DNA from: Clostridia bacterium
Lineage (GTDB): Bacteria; Bacillota; Clostridia; Oscillospirales; QAKW01
Reading direction: 5' to 3'
Length of the DNA: 32,011 nucleotides
Assembly: GCA_017436525.1 (NCBI GenBank)
Contig: JAFSCX010000027.1
Location: 1 to 32,011 of the forward strand
Made by a program: the position numbers and the translations under genes. Below the pieces are notes generated by a model. The model was not told where the DNA came from. It worked only from the letters and a program-made list of their open reading frames with translations, and did no database searches. This document shows, piece after piece, positions 8,362 through 15,764 of the stretch; within the stretch, counting starts at the first letter, position 1; each line of letters opens with the position of its first letter.

Positions 8362-9087
8362 CTAATTGGTTTCGTTATTTAATTTCCATCCATCTAAATC
8401 GCTTCTTTGAATTGCACCGAAAAGCTTTTCGCGGATTCCGGGATATTTTTCTTCTGCGCGCAGGAGAAGGTTCTTGACCTCCTGCCGTTTGGAGGCGTGA
8501 TCCATGGGGCAGGGGTTTTTAACCGGAGCAATCCCGCAACGCTCAACTGTATTTTTGATCTGATGCTCCGTGAGATAGATCATCGGCCGAATGACCCGCA
8601 CATCCTTGCGATCCAGATAGGTAACCGGCTGAAAACAGCCGATCCGCCCTTCAAACATTAAGTTCATAATGAAGGTTTCAATGGCATCATCCCGATGATG
8701 GCCGAGCGCAATAGTCTCAGCTCCGTTTTCACGGGCGGCATCATGAAGGCAGGCGCGGCGCATCTTTGCGCAAAGGGAGCATGGATTGCTCTCCTTGCGG
8801 GTTTCGAAAACCAAGGGGGCAATATCGGTCTTTCGAACGATAAAAGGCACCTCCAGCTTTTCGCAATGAGCCCGCAAAGCATCCATATTTATATGATCAA
8901 AGCCGAGATCGATAAATAAGGCAAACACCGAAAACTTTGCAGGGTGATAAAAAGAAAGTTTTTTCAGCGCTTCCAGCATCAGCATGGAGTCTTTCCCGCC
9001 GGAAAGAGCGACTGCGATTCGCTCATTGGGGCGAATCATTTGATAATCATCAATAGCGCGGCGCAGATATCCCATGGTCTGCTGCAT
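8362..9087 (-). CDS. ttcA: TtcA-like tRNA 2-thiocytidine (C32) synthase
   Basis: TtcA uses ATP and an Fe-S cluster to thiolate cytidine 32 of some tRNAs. The 241-residue protein has the PP-loop SGGKDS (29-34), ALFIDLGFD, the pair NPCSLC (Cys103, Cys106), the GHHRDDAIETFIMNL helix and a third cysteine in NPCPMD (Cys193). The 90-residue spacing between the first and third cysteines matches E. coli TtcA (Cys122, Cys125, Cys213), which separates it from TilS. I set the start at ATG 9087, preceded by AAAGGAGG; upstream in-frame ATGs at 9114 and 9141 lack a ribosome site and the first would read through it. It is a single gene. Target tRNA is inferred from the family; clostridial members are little studied. 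Confidence 0.85.
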   Translation of the reverse strand: MQQTMGYLRRAIDDYQMIRPNERIAVALSGGKDSMLMLEALKKLSFYHPAKFSVFALFIDLGFDHINMDALRAHCEKLEVPFIVRKTDIAPLVFETRKESNPCSLCAKMRRACLHDAARENGAETIALGHHRDDAIETFIMNLMFEGRIGCFQPVTYLDRKDVRVIRPMIYLTEHQIKNTVERCGIAPVKNPCPMDHASKRQEVKNLLLRAEEKYPGIREKLFGAIQRSDLDGWKLNNETN

Positions 9088-9112
9088 GGCTGCCTCACCT
9101 CCTTTTTGCTCC

Positions 9113-9141
9113 ATTTTAATGGGATTTTTTGAAAAATGCAA
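9113..9141 (-). promoter_or_regulatory. Candidate promoter of the ttcA-like gene
   Basis: On the minus strand TTGCAT (9141-9136) and TAAAAT (9118-9113) are spaced by 17 nt, placing the start about 20 nt before the chosen ATG with the AAAGGAGG site just inside the transcript. The -35 match is weak (TTG only). The remainder of 9142-9243 is AT-rich and holds nothing else I can support. Confidence 0.45.
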
Positions 9142-9243
9142 ATATTTTCTGTAAATAGAAAGTGAGCAAATCGGAGAAATAAAGAGAAAAATAGAGTAAA
9201 TAAAAGATTTATAGTTACAGTTTAATTTTTTTGAAAAAAGTTA

Positions 9244-9272
9244 TTGACATTGGTTACGGGCTGTATTATAAT
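9244..9272 (+). promoter_or_regulatory. Consensus promoter of rplM-rpsI
   Basis: A perfect TTGACA (9244-9249) and a perfect TATAAT (9267-9272) are 17 nt apart, the ideal housekeeping promoter, as expected for ribosomal protein genes. The predicted leader is only about 37 nt, too short for the L13 leader RNA known from other Firmicutes, and no such structure is visible. Confidence 0.92.
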
Positions 9273-9315
9273 AACGTGGCAACGAAAAAGAAAAGTTCAA
9301 ATGGAGGAAAACAAG

Positions 9316-9744
9316 ATGTCTACTTTTATGAAAAAGCAAGAGCAAGTTTCCCGTAAGTGGTACATTGTGGATGCAGCCGATAAGCCCTTGGGCCGCGTTG
9401 CTACCCAGATTGCTACCATTCTGATGGGAAAGCATCGTCCCGATTATACTCCTCATGTTGATGGCGGCGACTGTGTTATCGTTATCAACGCAGCAAAGGT
9501 TGTATTAACCGGCGATAAGCTCAATAAGAAGTTCTACCGTTATCATACCGGTCATATCGGTGGTTTGAAAGAGATCAGCTATAAGCGGATCATGGAGAAC
9601 CGTCCCGAGCAGGCTGTGGAGCTGGCTGTTAAGGGTATGCTGCCCAAGAATAAGATCGCTTCCGCTGCAAAGACCCGTCTGAGAGTATTTGCCGGTGCTG
9701 AGCATAATCTGGATGCTCAGAAGCCCGAAGTATTCGAGAAGTAA
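9316..9744 (+). CDS. rplM: 50S ribosomal protein L13
   Basis: L13 is an early-assembling protein of the large subunit. The 142 residues match the family length exactly and show SRKWYIVDAADKPLGRVATQ, LMGKHRPDYTPHVDGGD, KKFYRYHTGHIGGLKE and the C-terminal AVKGMLPKNKIASAAKTRL followed by RVFAGAEHNLDAQKPE. The start is ATG 9316, with GGAGG 8 nt upstream; the frame is open further upstream but that segment overlaps the promoter. It is first of two genes, 14 nt ahead of rpsI, the near-universal bacterial pairing. Codon use is strongly biased, as in highly expressed genes. Confidence 0.98.
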   Translation: MSTFMKKQEQVSRKWYIVDAADKPLGRVATQIATILMGKHRPDYTPHVDGGDCVIVINAAKVVLTGDKLNKKFYRYHTGHIGGLKEISYKRIMENRPEQAVELAVKGMLPKNKIASAAKTRLRVFAGAEHNLDAQKPEVFEK

Positions 9745-9758
9745 GGAGGACTTAAACC

Positions 9759-10157
9759 ATGTATAACAACGAAAATTATTTCTATGGCACCGGCAGAAGA
9801 AAATCTTCCGTAGCCAGAGTTCGCCTGCTTCCCGGAAGCGGCAATGTAACCATCAACGGCAGAACCATGGACGATTATTTCGGCCTTGAGACCCTCAAGC
9901 TGCTGGTTCGTCAGCCTCTGGAGTTGACCGGCACCATGGGTAAGTTTGATGTCATCGTTAATGTCGTCGGCGGCGGCGTAAGCGGTCAGGCAGGTGCAAT
10001 CCGTCATGGTATCACCCGCGCTCTCATCGAGTCCGATGAGACCTTGAAGCCCGTTCTGAAGAAGGCCGGCTTTGTAACCCGCGACCCCAGAATGAAGGAG
10101 AGAAAGAAGTACGGTTTGAAGGCCGCACGTCGCGCTCCTCAGTTCTCCAAGAGATAA
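9759..10157 (+). CDS. rpsI: 30S ribosomal protein S9
   Basis: S9 is a small-subunit head protein whose C-terminal tail reaches the P-site tRNA. The 132-residue sequence shows the N-terminal [47 protein letters not shown] and the basic tail [20 protein letters not shown] ending in SKR, all diagnostic. It follows rplM with AAGGAGG 9 nt before its ATG. A terminator follows about 90 nt downstream. Confidence 0.98.
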   Translation: MYNNENYFYGTGRRKSSVARVRLLPGSGNVTINGRTMDDYFGLETLKLLVRQPLELTGTMGKFDVIVNVVGGGVSGQAGAIRHGITRALIESDETLKPVLKKAGFVTRDPRMKERKKYGLKAARRAPQFSKR

Positions 10158-10167
10158 CAGACTTATC

Positions 10168-10390
10168 TCAAGAGCACTCGCTTGGGGCACATTCGCAAAG
10201 AGAAAAATCGGTTTTGAAACCATCTTTTCCGCCCAAACACAACAAAAAAATCCCGCTATGCGTCAGCATGGCGGGATTTTTATTCTTGCGTCTGAACAAA
10301 AAATCTGTGTTTCAAAACTACCAATTAAACCCCGATTGATAGCATTTGAGACGAATGTTCCCTTTGTGAATGTGCCCTTGGGTGCTCTTT
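10168..10390. repeat. Diverged inverted repeat around the rpsI terminator
   Basis: Left-arm sequence 10168-10233 recurs in reverse complement at about 10300-10390. The best block is AAGAGCAC...GGGGCACATTCGCAAAG (10171-10200) against the complement of 10362-10389 (AAGAGCACCCAAGGGCACATTCACAAAG). A second block shares GTTTTGAAAC (10211-10220 and complement near 10310-10319), with an insertion in the right arm. The rpsI terminator lies between the arms. In the right arm there is also a 15-nt tandem repeat, GAATGTTCCCTTTGT then GAATGTGCCCTTGGG (10353-10382). No protein-coding signal is seen. It could be two inverted copies of a dispersed intergenic repeat or one large RNA hairpin. From 10391 to 10522 I see only AT-rich sequence and a GC-rich patch (10397-10411). 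Confidence 0.6.
10247..10284 (+). terminator. Terminator of rplM-rpsI
   Basis: AAAATCCCGCTATGC (10247-10261) pairs with GCATGGCGGGATTTT (10266-10280), with one G-T pair, around a GTCA loop, followed by a T-rich tail. The preceding A run makes it bidirectional. Confidence 0.92.
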
Positions 10391-10522
10391 TTTTGTGCGG
10401 CGTGCGGCCTTTTTCTCAAACGGTATTCTGCAGTATTTATGTTTAATTTTCCAAACAGTTTTTGTTTATCGCCCCCTCATAATGTTAGAATCAACAATTT
10501 TGAAAAACTGAATCCCTTTGCA

Positions 10523-10552
10523 TTGACAAAATAACATATATTATGATATACT
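10523..10552 (+). promoter_or_regulatory. Promoter of the purine operon
   Basis: A perfect -35 TTGACA (10523-10528) and a -10 TATACT (10547-10552) are 18 nt apart; TG at 10544-10545 makes an extended -10. The start would fall near 10559, just before the first paired element of the riboswitch. Confidence 0.85.
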
Positions 10553-10567
10553 ATTTTTTGTTTTAAG

Positions 10568-10638
10568 GTTCTTTGCAACTGACGGAATAAGTGGTGTACC
10601 ACAAGGGAACAAAGGACTATATTGCCGACCGTCTGGGC
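10568..10638 (+). promoter_or_regulatory. ZTP (pfl-motif) riboswitch aptamer
   Basis: The leader matches the ZTP/ZMP riboswitch plan. P1 is GTTCTTTG (10568-10575) with CAAAGGAC (10610-10617). Inside it are the conserved ACTGACGGA (10578-10586), a small hairpin GTGG-TGTA-CCAC (10591-10602) and AAGGGAAC (10603-10610). After a short linker comes the signature CCGACCGTCTGGGC (10625-10638), which closes the pseudoknotted second half. Its last bases form the 5' arm of the terminator that follows, so ligand binding would favour readthrough. ZTP signals shortage of 10-formyl-THF, which fits an operon for purine synthesis ending in fhs. The identification rests on motif recognition, not a covariance search. 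Confidence 0.9.
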
Positions 10639-10677
10639 GCCCTATTCCTGCTTAGGAATGGTGCGCCCTTTTCTTTT
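10635..10677 (+). terminator. Riboswitch-controlled terminator ahead of purE
   Basis: GGGCGC (10635-10640) pairs with GCGCCC (10663-10668); an inner stem of 7 bp (10642-10648 with 10655-10661) continues after one mismatch to a TGCTTA loop. TTTTCTTTTT follows. The 5' arm shares CTGGGC with the aptamer, the usual ZTP expression platform. Confidence 0.9.
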
Positions 10678-10706
10678 TACGGTAAAAATAAAGGAGGATT
10701 GATTTC

Positions 10707-11189
10707 ATGAAAAAAGTAGCAGTCATGATGGGAAGCGATAGTGATCTGCCTATCGTACAAAAAGCATTGGATACCCTTTCTTCCTTCGGTGTACCCTATG
10801 AGGCGCATGTCTTTTCTGCCCATAGAACACCAGAGCAAGCAAGAGATTTCAGCCGTGCTGCCAGAGCGAATGGCTTTGGCGCGATCATTTGCGCTGCCGG
10901 TATGGCGGCCCATCTTGCAGGTGCTGTGGCAGCAAATACCACTCTGCCTGTAATCGGCATTCCCATTCAATCTAAAGGGCTCGGCGGCATGGACGCCCTC
11001 TTATCAACTGTAATGATGCCTCCCGGAATCCCGGTAGCTACTGTTGCAATTGATGGGGCTGTTAATGCCGCTTTATTATCGATTCAGATTCTTGCAGTAG
11101 AGGATCAAGAACTTGCCGCAAAGCTGGATGAGAAGAGAGTGAAGGATGCAGAGGTTGTATTGGCGAAGGATGCCGCCCTGCAAAAATAA
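10707..11189 (+). CDS. purE: PurE, AIR carboxylase / N5-CAIR mutase
   Basis: PurE makes carboxyaminoimidazole ribotide, from N5-CAIR in class I enzymes or directly from AIR and CO2 in class II. The 160 residues show the phosphate loop MGSDSDLP (8-15), SAHRTPE (37-43), the glycine/alanine loop AAGMAAHLAGAVAA (63-76), PVIGIPI (81-87) and MMPPGIPVATVAI. Length is typical of the single-domain enzyme. The loop reads AAGMAAHLAG rather than the AGGAAHLPG of E. coli. No purK lies beside it, so the class cannot be settled here. It is the first gene of the operon, with AAAGGAGG upstream. Confidence 0.95.
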   Translation: MKKVAVMMGSDSDLPIVQKALDTLSSFGVPYEAHVFSAHRTPEQARDFSRAARANGFGAIICAAGMAAHLAGAVAANTTLPVIGIPIQSKGLGGMDALLSTVMMPPGIPVATVAIDGAVNAALLSIQILAVEDQELAAKLDEKRVKDAEVVLAKDAALQK

Positions 11190-11225
11190 GTTTGAAATTT
11201 TATTTATATAAAGGAGAACGAAAAA

Positions 11226-11906
11226 ATGAAACTTGTTTACACCGGAAAGACCAAAGACGTATTTGCACTTGAGAACGGCAACTATCTTTTGAAATTTAAG
11301 GACGATTGCACCGGTAAGGACGGTGTGTTTGATCCCGGCGAAAATTCTGTCGGCCTCACTATCGACGGTGTGGGTGATGTGAACCTCAGAATGTCGATCT
11401 ATTTCTTTGAAAAAGTTAATGCTGCAGGAATCAAGACTCATTATGTAGATGCATCCCTTGAGGATACCACCATGGAGGTTCTTCCTGCTAAGGTATTCGG
11501 TAAGGGTCTTGAGGTAATCTGCCGCCATAAGGCAGTAGGAAGCTTCTATCGCCGCTATAGTGATTATATCGAAGAGGGCGCTGATCTGCCCGCATATGTC
11601 GAGATGACCTTCAAGAACGATGAAAAGGGCGATCCCTTGGTAACCAAAGACGGCCTTGTAGATCTCGGTGTTATGACTGCTAAGCAGTATGACGATATGA
11701 AGGAGATGACCCAGAAGATCACCCAGATTGTGGCCGATGATCTGAAAGAAAAGGGCTTGATCCTTTATGATATCAAATTTGAGTTTGGATATGATGCTGA
11801 AGGCAATGTCATGCTGATTGATGAGATCGCCTCCGGTAATATGCGGGTTTATAAGGATGGCCAGTATATCGATCCTATGACCTTGAGTGAATTGTTCTTT
11901 GCATAA
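11226..11906 (+). CDS. purC: SAICAR synthetase
   Basis: PurC condenses CAIR with aspartate using ATP. The 226-residue protein shows the N-terminal [15 protein letters not shown], the Asp-rich [10 protein letters not shown] loop, the substrate segment [14 protein letters not shown], and near the end [24 protein letters not shown] with [10 protein letters not shown]. It is slightly shorter than E. coli PurC (237). AAAGGAG sits 10 nt before the ATG. It follows purE by 36 nt and precedes purF by 20 nt within one transcript. Confidence 0.93.
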   Translation: MKLVYTGKTKDVFALENGNYLLKFKDDCTGKDGVFDPGENSVGLTIDGVGDVNLRMSIYFFEKVNAAGIKTHYVDASLEDTTMEVLPAKVFGKGLEVICRHKAVGSFYRRYSDYIEEGADLPAYVEMTFKNDEKGDPLVTKDGLVDLGVMTAKQYDDMKEMTQKITQIVADDLKEKGLILYDIKFEFGYDAEGNVMLIDEIASGNMRVYKDGQYIDPMTLSELFFA

Positions 11907-11926
11907 TTAGGAGGAGCGCATAATCT

Positions 11927-13351
11927 ATGGGAGGATTTTTTGGAATCACCTCAAAAAATGAATGTTTGTCGGATGTCTTTTTCGGCGTCGACTATCATTC
12001 TCATCTCGGAACCCGCCGAGCAGGGATTGCCGTTTACGATGAAGAGATAGGCCTTCAGCGGCAGATTCACGGTATTCAAAACGCCCCTTTTCGCACCCGC
12101 TTTGAGCATGTGCTTACAGAGATGGAGGGAAAGGCTGCAATCGGCTGTATCAGCGATTGGGATCCGCAACCGCTGCTGATCCGCTCTAAATTGGGTGCCT
12201 TTGCCATCTGCATCATCGGTAGGATCAACAATGCGCAGGCGCTGATCGATCAGTACCTAAAGGAAGAAAACGGCCATTTTGATGCCATGACCGGCGGCAA
12301 TGTAAACGCCACAGAGCTGACCGCCGCGCTGATCAGCCAAAAGGAAAACTTTTTAGAAGGAATCCGCTTTGCGCAATCCATGATCGAGGGCACTGCCAAT
12401 ATCTTGATCATGACGAATAACGGCTCCCTTATTGCCGCAAGGGATAAGGTGGGCCGCTTGCCCGTGCTGATCGGAAAAGGCGAGGATGGCCATTGTGTTA
12501 CCTTTGAATCCTTTGCCGCCACAAAACTGGGATTTGAGATTGTGAAGGAGTTGGGCCCCGGCGAGATCGTGGAGCTTGTCCCCGAGAAGATCACAGTGCT
12601 CAATGAGGCATCAGAAAAAAAGAAGATCTGCTCCTTCCTCTGGAGCTACTACGGCTATCCCACTTCCGGTTATGAGGGGGTCAATGTAGAGACCATGCGA
12701 TATCGCAACGGCGCTCTGATGGCCGAAAGTGATAAAGAAAAGGGAATCGCAGAGGAACTGGATTATGTAGGCGGAATGCCCGATTCCGGTATTCCTCATG
12801 CGATCGGCTATGCCAATAAGAGCGGCATCCCTTATGCAAGAGCCTTTATTAAATATACGCCCACCTGGTCGAGAAGCTTTACTCCCGTAAAGCAATCGGA
12901 TCGGGATCGGGTGGCAAAGATGAAGCAGATTCCTGTTCATGATCTGATCCAGGATAAGAAATTGCTGTTTGTGGATGATTCTATCGTCCGTGGCACCCAG
13001 ATCAAGGAAACGGTGGATTTCCTCTATGAAAACGGTGCAAAGGAAGTCCATATGCGCTCTGCTTGCCCGCCCATCATGTTTGGATGTAAGTATCATAACT
13101 TTTCCCGCTCCACCTCTGATATGGATCTGATTGCCCGCAGGGTAATCATGGAACTGGAAGGAGAAGAGGGCTTTAACTACATTGATGAATATATCGATGA
13201 TAAGACCGAGCGGGGAAAAGCCCTGCGTAAGACCCTTTGCGAGCGATTCAATTTTGCATCCTTGGAATATCAGTCCCTTGAAAATATTATTAAAGCGATA
13301 GGCTTGCCCGAATGTGATCTTTGCACCTATTGCTGGAACGGAAAGGAATAA
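11927..13351 (+). CDS. purF: PurF homologue with degenerate glutaminase domain
   Basis: PurF makes phosphoribosylamine from PRPP. The C-terminal phosphoribosyltransferase half is intact: the PRPP motif VDDSIVRGT is at 349-357, and the cysteines expected to bind the 4Fe-4S cluster of Bacillus-type PurF are in place (Cys235, Cys387, and Cys463/466 in the C-terminal CDLCTYCWNGK). The N-terminal Ntn-hydrolase half is not. The protein begins MGGFFGI where active enzymes have the catalytic Cys (CGIFGI), and an in-frame stop two codons upstream (11921-11923) excludes a propeptide. QHRGQES is HLGTRRAG; the substrate Arg is Ser76 (GCISD); the oxyanion Asn is Ile97 (IIGRINNA); the glutamine-binding Asp is Ala128 (NATE). 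It should not hydrolyse glutamine and may use ammonia directly; that is inference. Position between purC and purM supports the PurF role. Confidence 0.88.
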   Translation: MGGFFGITSKNECLSDVFFGVDYHSHLGTRRAGIAVYDEEIGLQRQIHGIQNAPFRTRFEHVLTEMEGKAAIGCISDWDPQPLLIRSKLGAFAICIIGRINNAQALIDQYLKEENGHFDAMTGGNVNATELTAALISQKENFLEGIRFAQSMIEGTANILIMTNNGSLIAARDKVGRLPVLIGKGEDGHCVTFESFAATKLGFEIVKELGPGEIVELVPEKITVLNEASEKKKICSFLWSYYGYPTSGYEGVNVETMRYRNGALMAESDKEKGIAEELDYVGGMPDSGIPHAIGYANKSGIPYARAFIKYTPTWSRSFTPVKQSDRDRVAKMKQIPVHDLIQDKKLLFVDDSIVRGTQIKETVDFLYENGAKEVHMRSACPPIMFGCKYHNFSRSTSDMDLIARRVIMELEGEEGFNYIDEYIDDKTERGKALRKTLCERFNFASLEYQSLENIIKAIGLPECDLCTYCWNGKE

Positions 13352-13354
13352 GAA

Positions 13355-14395
13355 ATGAACAATTCGAGATCCGAAAGTTATGCTGCTGCCGGTGTTGATA
13401 TCACTGCCGGCTATAAAGCGGTTGAATTGATGAAAAGCCATGTCGCCCGCACGAAAACTGCAGGCGCTGATATTGATATCGGTGGCTTTGGCGGGCTTTT
13501 TGTACCTGATATTGCGGGGATGAAGAAGCCTGTCCTTGTGAGCGGGACCGATGGTGTGGGCACCAAGCTGAAGATGGCTTTTTTGATGGACAAGCATGAT
13601 ACAGTAGGCATCGATTGCGTCGCAATGTGCGTCAACGATGTTATCTGCTGCGGTGCAAAGCCCCTTTTCTTCTTGGATTATATTGCTTGCGGCAAAAATG
13701 TCCCCGAAAAGATCGCCCAAATCGTATCCGGTGTAGCAGAAGGCTGCGTTCAGAGCGGTGCTGCCCTCATCGGCGGCGAAACTGCTGAAATGCCCGGCTT
13801 TTATCCTGTGGATGAATATGATCTTGCAGGCTTTGCCGTCGGTATTGTTGATGCCGAAAAGGTAATTGATAATAAGACCATGAAGGCAGGCGATGTGGTC
13901 ATTGCACTGCCCTCCAGCGGTGTTCATTCCAATGGCTTCTCCCTTGTGAGAAAGGTGTTTGATGTAGAAAACGCCGATATCAAGACCCCTCGCGCAGAAC
14001 TGGGCGGTCTTTCTGTGGGCGAGGCGCTGCTGACCCCCACCAAGATCTATGTCAAGCCCATGAACGCCCTCTTTGAGGAGATCAAGGTCAAAGGTGTATC
14101 CCATATCACCGGCGGCGGCTTCTATGAGAATATTCCCAGAAGTATTCCCGACGGGCTTTGCGCTAAAATTGATAAGAGCGCTGTGCGCGTACTGCCGATC
14201 TTTGATTTAATTGCTAGAGTTGGAAATATTCCCGAGCGGGATATGTATAATACCTTCAATATGGGTGTGGGCATGAGCATTGTGGTCGCTCCCGAAGATG
14301 CCGAGCGGGCTCTTGCTGTTTTGACTGAGCAGGGTGAGAAGCCTTATATCATCGGTACAATCATTGAAGGCGCGGAAAAGATCATTCTTGAATAA
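13355..14395 (+). CDS. purM: AIR synthetase (PurM)
   Basis: PurM closes the imidazole ring of FGAM with ATP to give AIR. The 346-residue protein has the family sequence [20 protein letters not shown] at the N-terminus, [13 protein letters not shown] (63-75), [30 protein letters not shown], and [14 protein letters not shown], all typical of the PurM/PurL ATPase fold. It starts 3 nt after the purF stop; AAAGGA lies within the end of purF. Length is normal. Confidence 0.97.
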   Translation: MNNSRSESYAAAGVDITAGYKAVELMKSHVARTKTAGADIDIGGFGGLFVPDIAGMKKPVLVSGTDGVGTKLKMAFLMDKHDTVGIDCVAMCVNDVICCGAKPLFFLDYIACGKNVPEKIAQIVSGVAEGCVQSGAALIGGETAEMPGFYPVDEYDLAGFAVGIVDAEKVIDNKTMKAGDVVIALPSSGVHSNGFSLVRKVFDVENADIKTPRAELGGLSVGEALLTPTKIYVKPMNALFEEIKVKGVSHITGGGFYENIPRSIPDGLCAKIDKSAVRVLPIFDLIARVGNIPERDMYNTFNMGVGMSIVVAPEDAERALAVLTEQGEKPYIIGTIIEGAEKIILE

Positions 14396-14408
14396 GGAGG
14401 ATGCGATT

Positions 14409-15029
14409 GTGAGAGATTCGCAAACGCGGATAGCTGTATTGGTTTCCGGCGGCGGTACCAACCTTCAAGCGTTGATCGACGCTCAAAAAGCCGGAATTCT
14501 TCAAAACGGCAAGATTGAGCTGGTTCTTTCCGGCAATCCGGATGCCTATGCGCTGGTTCGTGCTGAAAAGGCGGGGATTCCTGCTGTAACCGTAGGCAGA
14601 AAGGCTTGTGCAAATCGTGAAGAATTCGAGAGCAAGCTTCTTGCTGCGTTGGAAGAATATAAAATCGATCTTATTGTTTTGGCAGGATTTATGCATATTT
14701 TGTCGGCCGATTTTACCGGTCGGTGGCCGGAGCGGATGATCAATGTTCATCCCTCCTTGATTCCGTCCTTTTGTGGCGAGGGCTTTTATGGGCTGAGAGT
14801 CCATGAGGCGGCCCTTCGCTATGGGGTAAAGGTTACGGGCGCAACGGTGCACTTTGTCAACGAAGTGCCGGATGGCGGGCGAATCATTGCTCAAAAGGCG
14901 GTAGAGATTCAAGAAGGGGACACCCCTGAAATTCTTCAAAAGCGCGTTATGGAAGAAGCAGAGTGGATTTTGCTGCCCCGCGCTGTCGAAAAGGTGAGTA
15001 TGGCAATCAGAAAAGGAGAGCGGATATGA
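14409..15029 (+). CDS. purN: GAR formyltransferase (PurN)
   Basis: PurN transfers a formyl group from 10-formyl-THF to GAR. The 206-residue protein has VLVSGGGTNLQALIDA (11-26), the loop INVHPSLIPSF with catalytic Asn112 and His114, and Asp155 in VPDGGRII. After PSF there is a slightly longer loop (CGEGFYGLRVHEA) than in E. coli PurN, a form I associate with clostridial members. The start is GTG 14409, with AAGGAGG 8 nt upstream; the frame is open further upstream but that segment lies within purM. Its stop overlaps the next ATG by 3 nt. Confidence 0.95.
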   Translation: MRDSQTRIAVLVSGGGTNLQALIDAQKAGILQNGKIELVLSGNPDAYALVRAEKAGIPAVTVGRKACANREEFESKLLAALEEYKIDLIVLAGFMHILSADFTGRWPERMINVHPSLIPSFCGEGFYGLRVHEAALRYGVKVTGATVHFVNEVPDGGRIIAQKAVEIQEGDTPEILQKRVMEEAEWILLPRAVEKVSMAIRKGERI

Positions 15030-15748
15030 ATATTTATGAAGTGAAATCGATGGGTGAGCGGATCGCAGGCAATAGCTATGTGGGCCGCGGGATTGTAATC
15101 GGAAAGACTGCCGATGGTAAAAAAGCCGCCGCTGCTTATTTTATTATGGGCAGAAGCGAAAATAGCCGTAATCGCATCTTTACCGAGAAGGATGGCGCTG
15201 TTTATACCGAGCCCTTTGATCCTTCCAAGGTAGAAGATCCTTCCCTTATCATTTATGCCGCTCTTCGTGAGTATGAAAATAAATTAGTAGTTACCAATGG
15301 GGATCAGACCGATACTGTGGTTAATTTCCTCAAGCAGGATGGTACCTTTGCGCAAGCGCTTACCACCCGCGAATTTGAGCCCGACGGCCCCAATTGGACC
15401 CCTCGCATCAGCGGTATGCTTACCTTTGATGAAAATGATTTTACTTATGAGATGAGCATCTTGAAAAGCGCAGATGCAGAAGGAACTGCCTGCAATCGCT
15501 ATCATTTTGATTATCCCTCTTTGGCAGGATTAGGCCATTTTATCCATACCTATGTATGCGACGGAAATCCCATCCCCACCTTCCAAGGGGAGCCTGAGCG
15601 TGTATCTATCCCTGATGATATTGATACCCTTACCGAGGATATCTGGAGCAACTTGGATGCTGATAATAAGATCTCTCTTTATGTGCGCTATATCGACCTT
15701 GCTACAGGGGAATCGGAAAGCCGCATGATCAACAAAAATTGCAGATAA
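15026..15748 (+). CDS. purO: PurO-type IMP cyclohydrolase
   Basis: This 240-residue protein resembles the IMP cyclohydrolase-like family (PurO, first known from archaea), which closes FAICAR to IMP and is unrelated to the N-terminal domain of PurH. Supporting sequence includes GNSYVGRGIVIGKTADGKKA, AAYFIMGRSENSRNRIF, LVVTNGDQTDTV and EFEPDGPNWTPRISGM. It overlaps purN (ATGA) and precedes the stand-alone AICAR formyltransferase by 16 nt, so the two together replace bifunctional PurH. AAAAGGAG lies 7 nt before the ATG. The function rests on family recognition and operon position. Confidence 0.85.
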   Translation: MNIYEVKSMGERIAGNSYVGRGIVIGKTADGKKAAAAYFIMGRSENSRNRIFTEKDGAVYTEPFDPSKVEDPSLIIYAALREYENKLVVTNGDQTDTVVNFLKQDGTFAQALTTREFEPDGPNWTPRISGMLTFDENDFTYEMSILKSADAEGTACNRYHFDYPSLAGLGHFIHTYVCDGNPIPTFQGEPERVSIPDDIDTLTEDIWSNLDADNKISLYVRYIDLATGESESRMINKNCR

Positions 15749-15764
15749 GAAAAGGAGCAGCAAA

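Noticed and set aside
9244-9315. N-terminal extension of L13 by 24 codons
   Set aside because: The extension would begin inside the -35 box of a perfect promoter, and the chosen ATG gives the exact 142-residue family length with a good ribosome site.
9279-9315. An L13 leader RNA ahead of rplM
   Set aside because: The predicted leader is only about 37 nt and contains no stable hairpin matching that element.
12611-14104. A 497-codon open frame on the minus strand opposite purF and purM
   Set aside because: Both plus-strand genes show family motifs across this span. The antisense translation has no recognisable domain and no ribosome site, and long shadow frames are expected in biased coding DNA.
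14760-14810. Extra residues after HPSLIPSF in PurN as a possible novelty
   Set aside because: A longer CGxGFYGLxVHEA loop is, to my knowledge, common in clostridial PurN, and all three catalytic residues are present.
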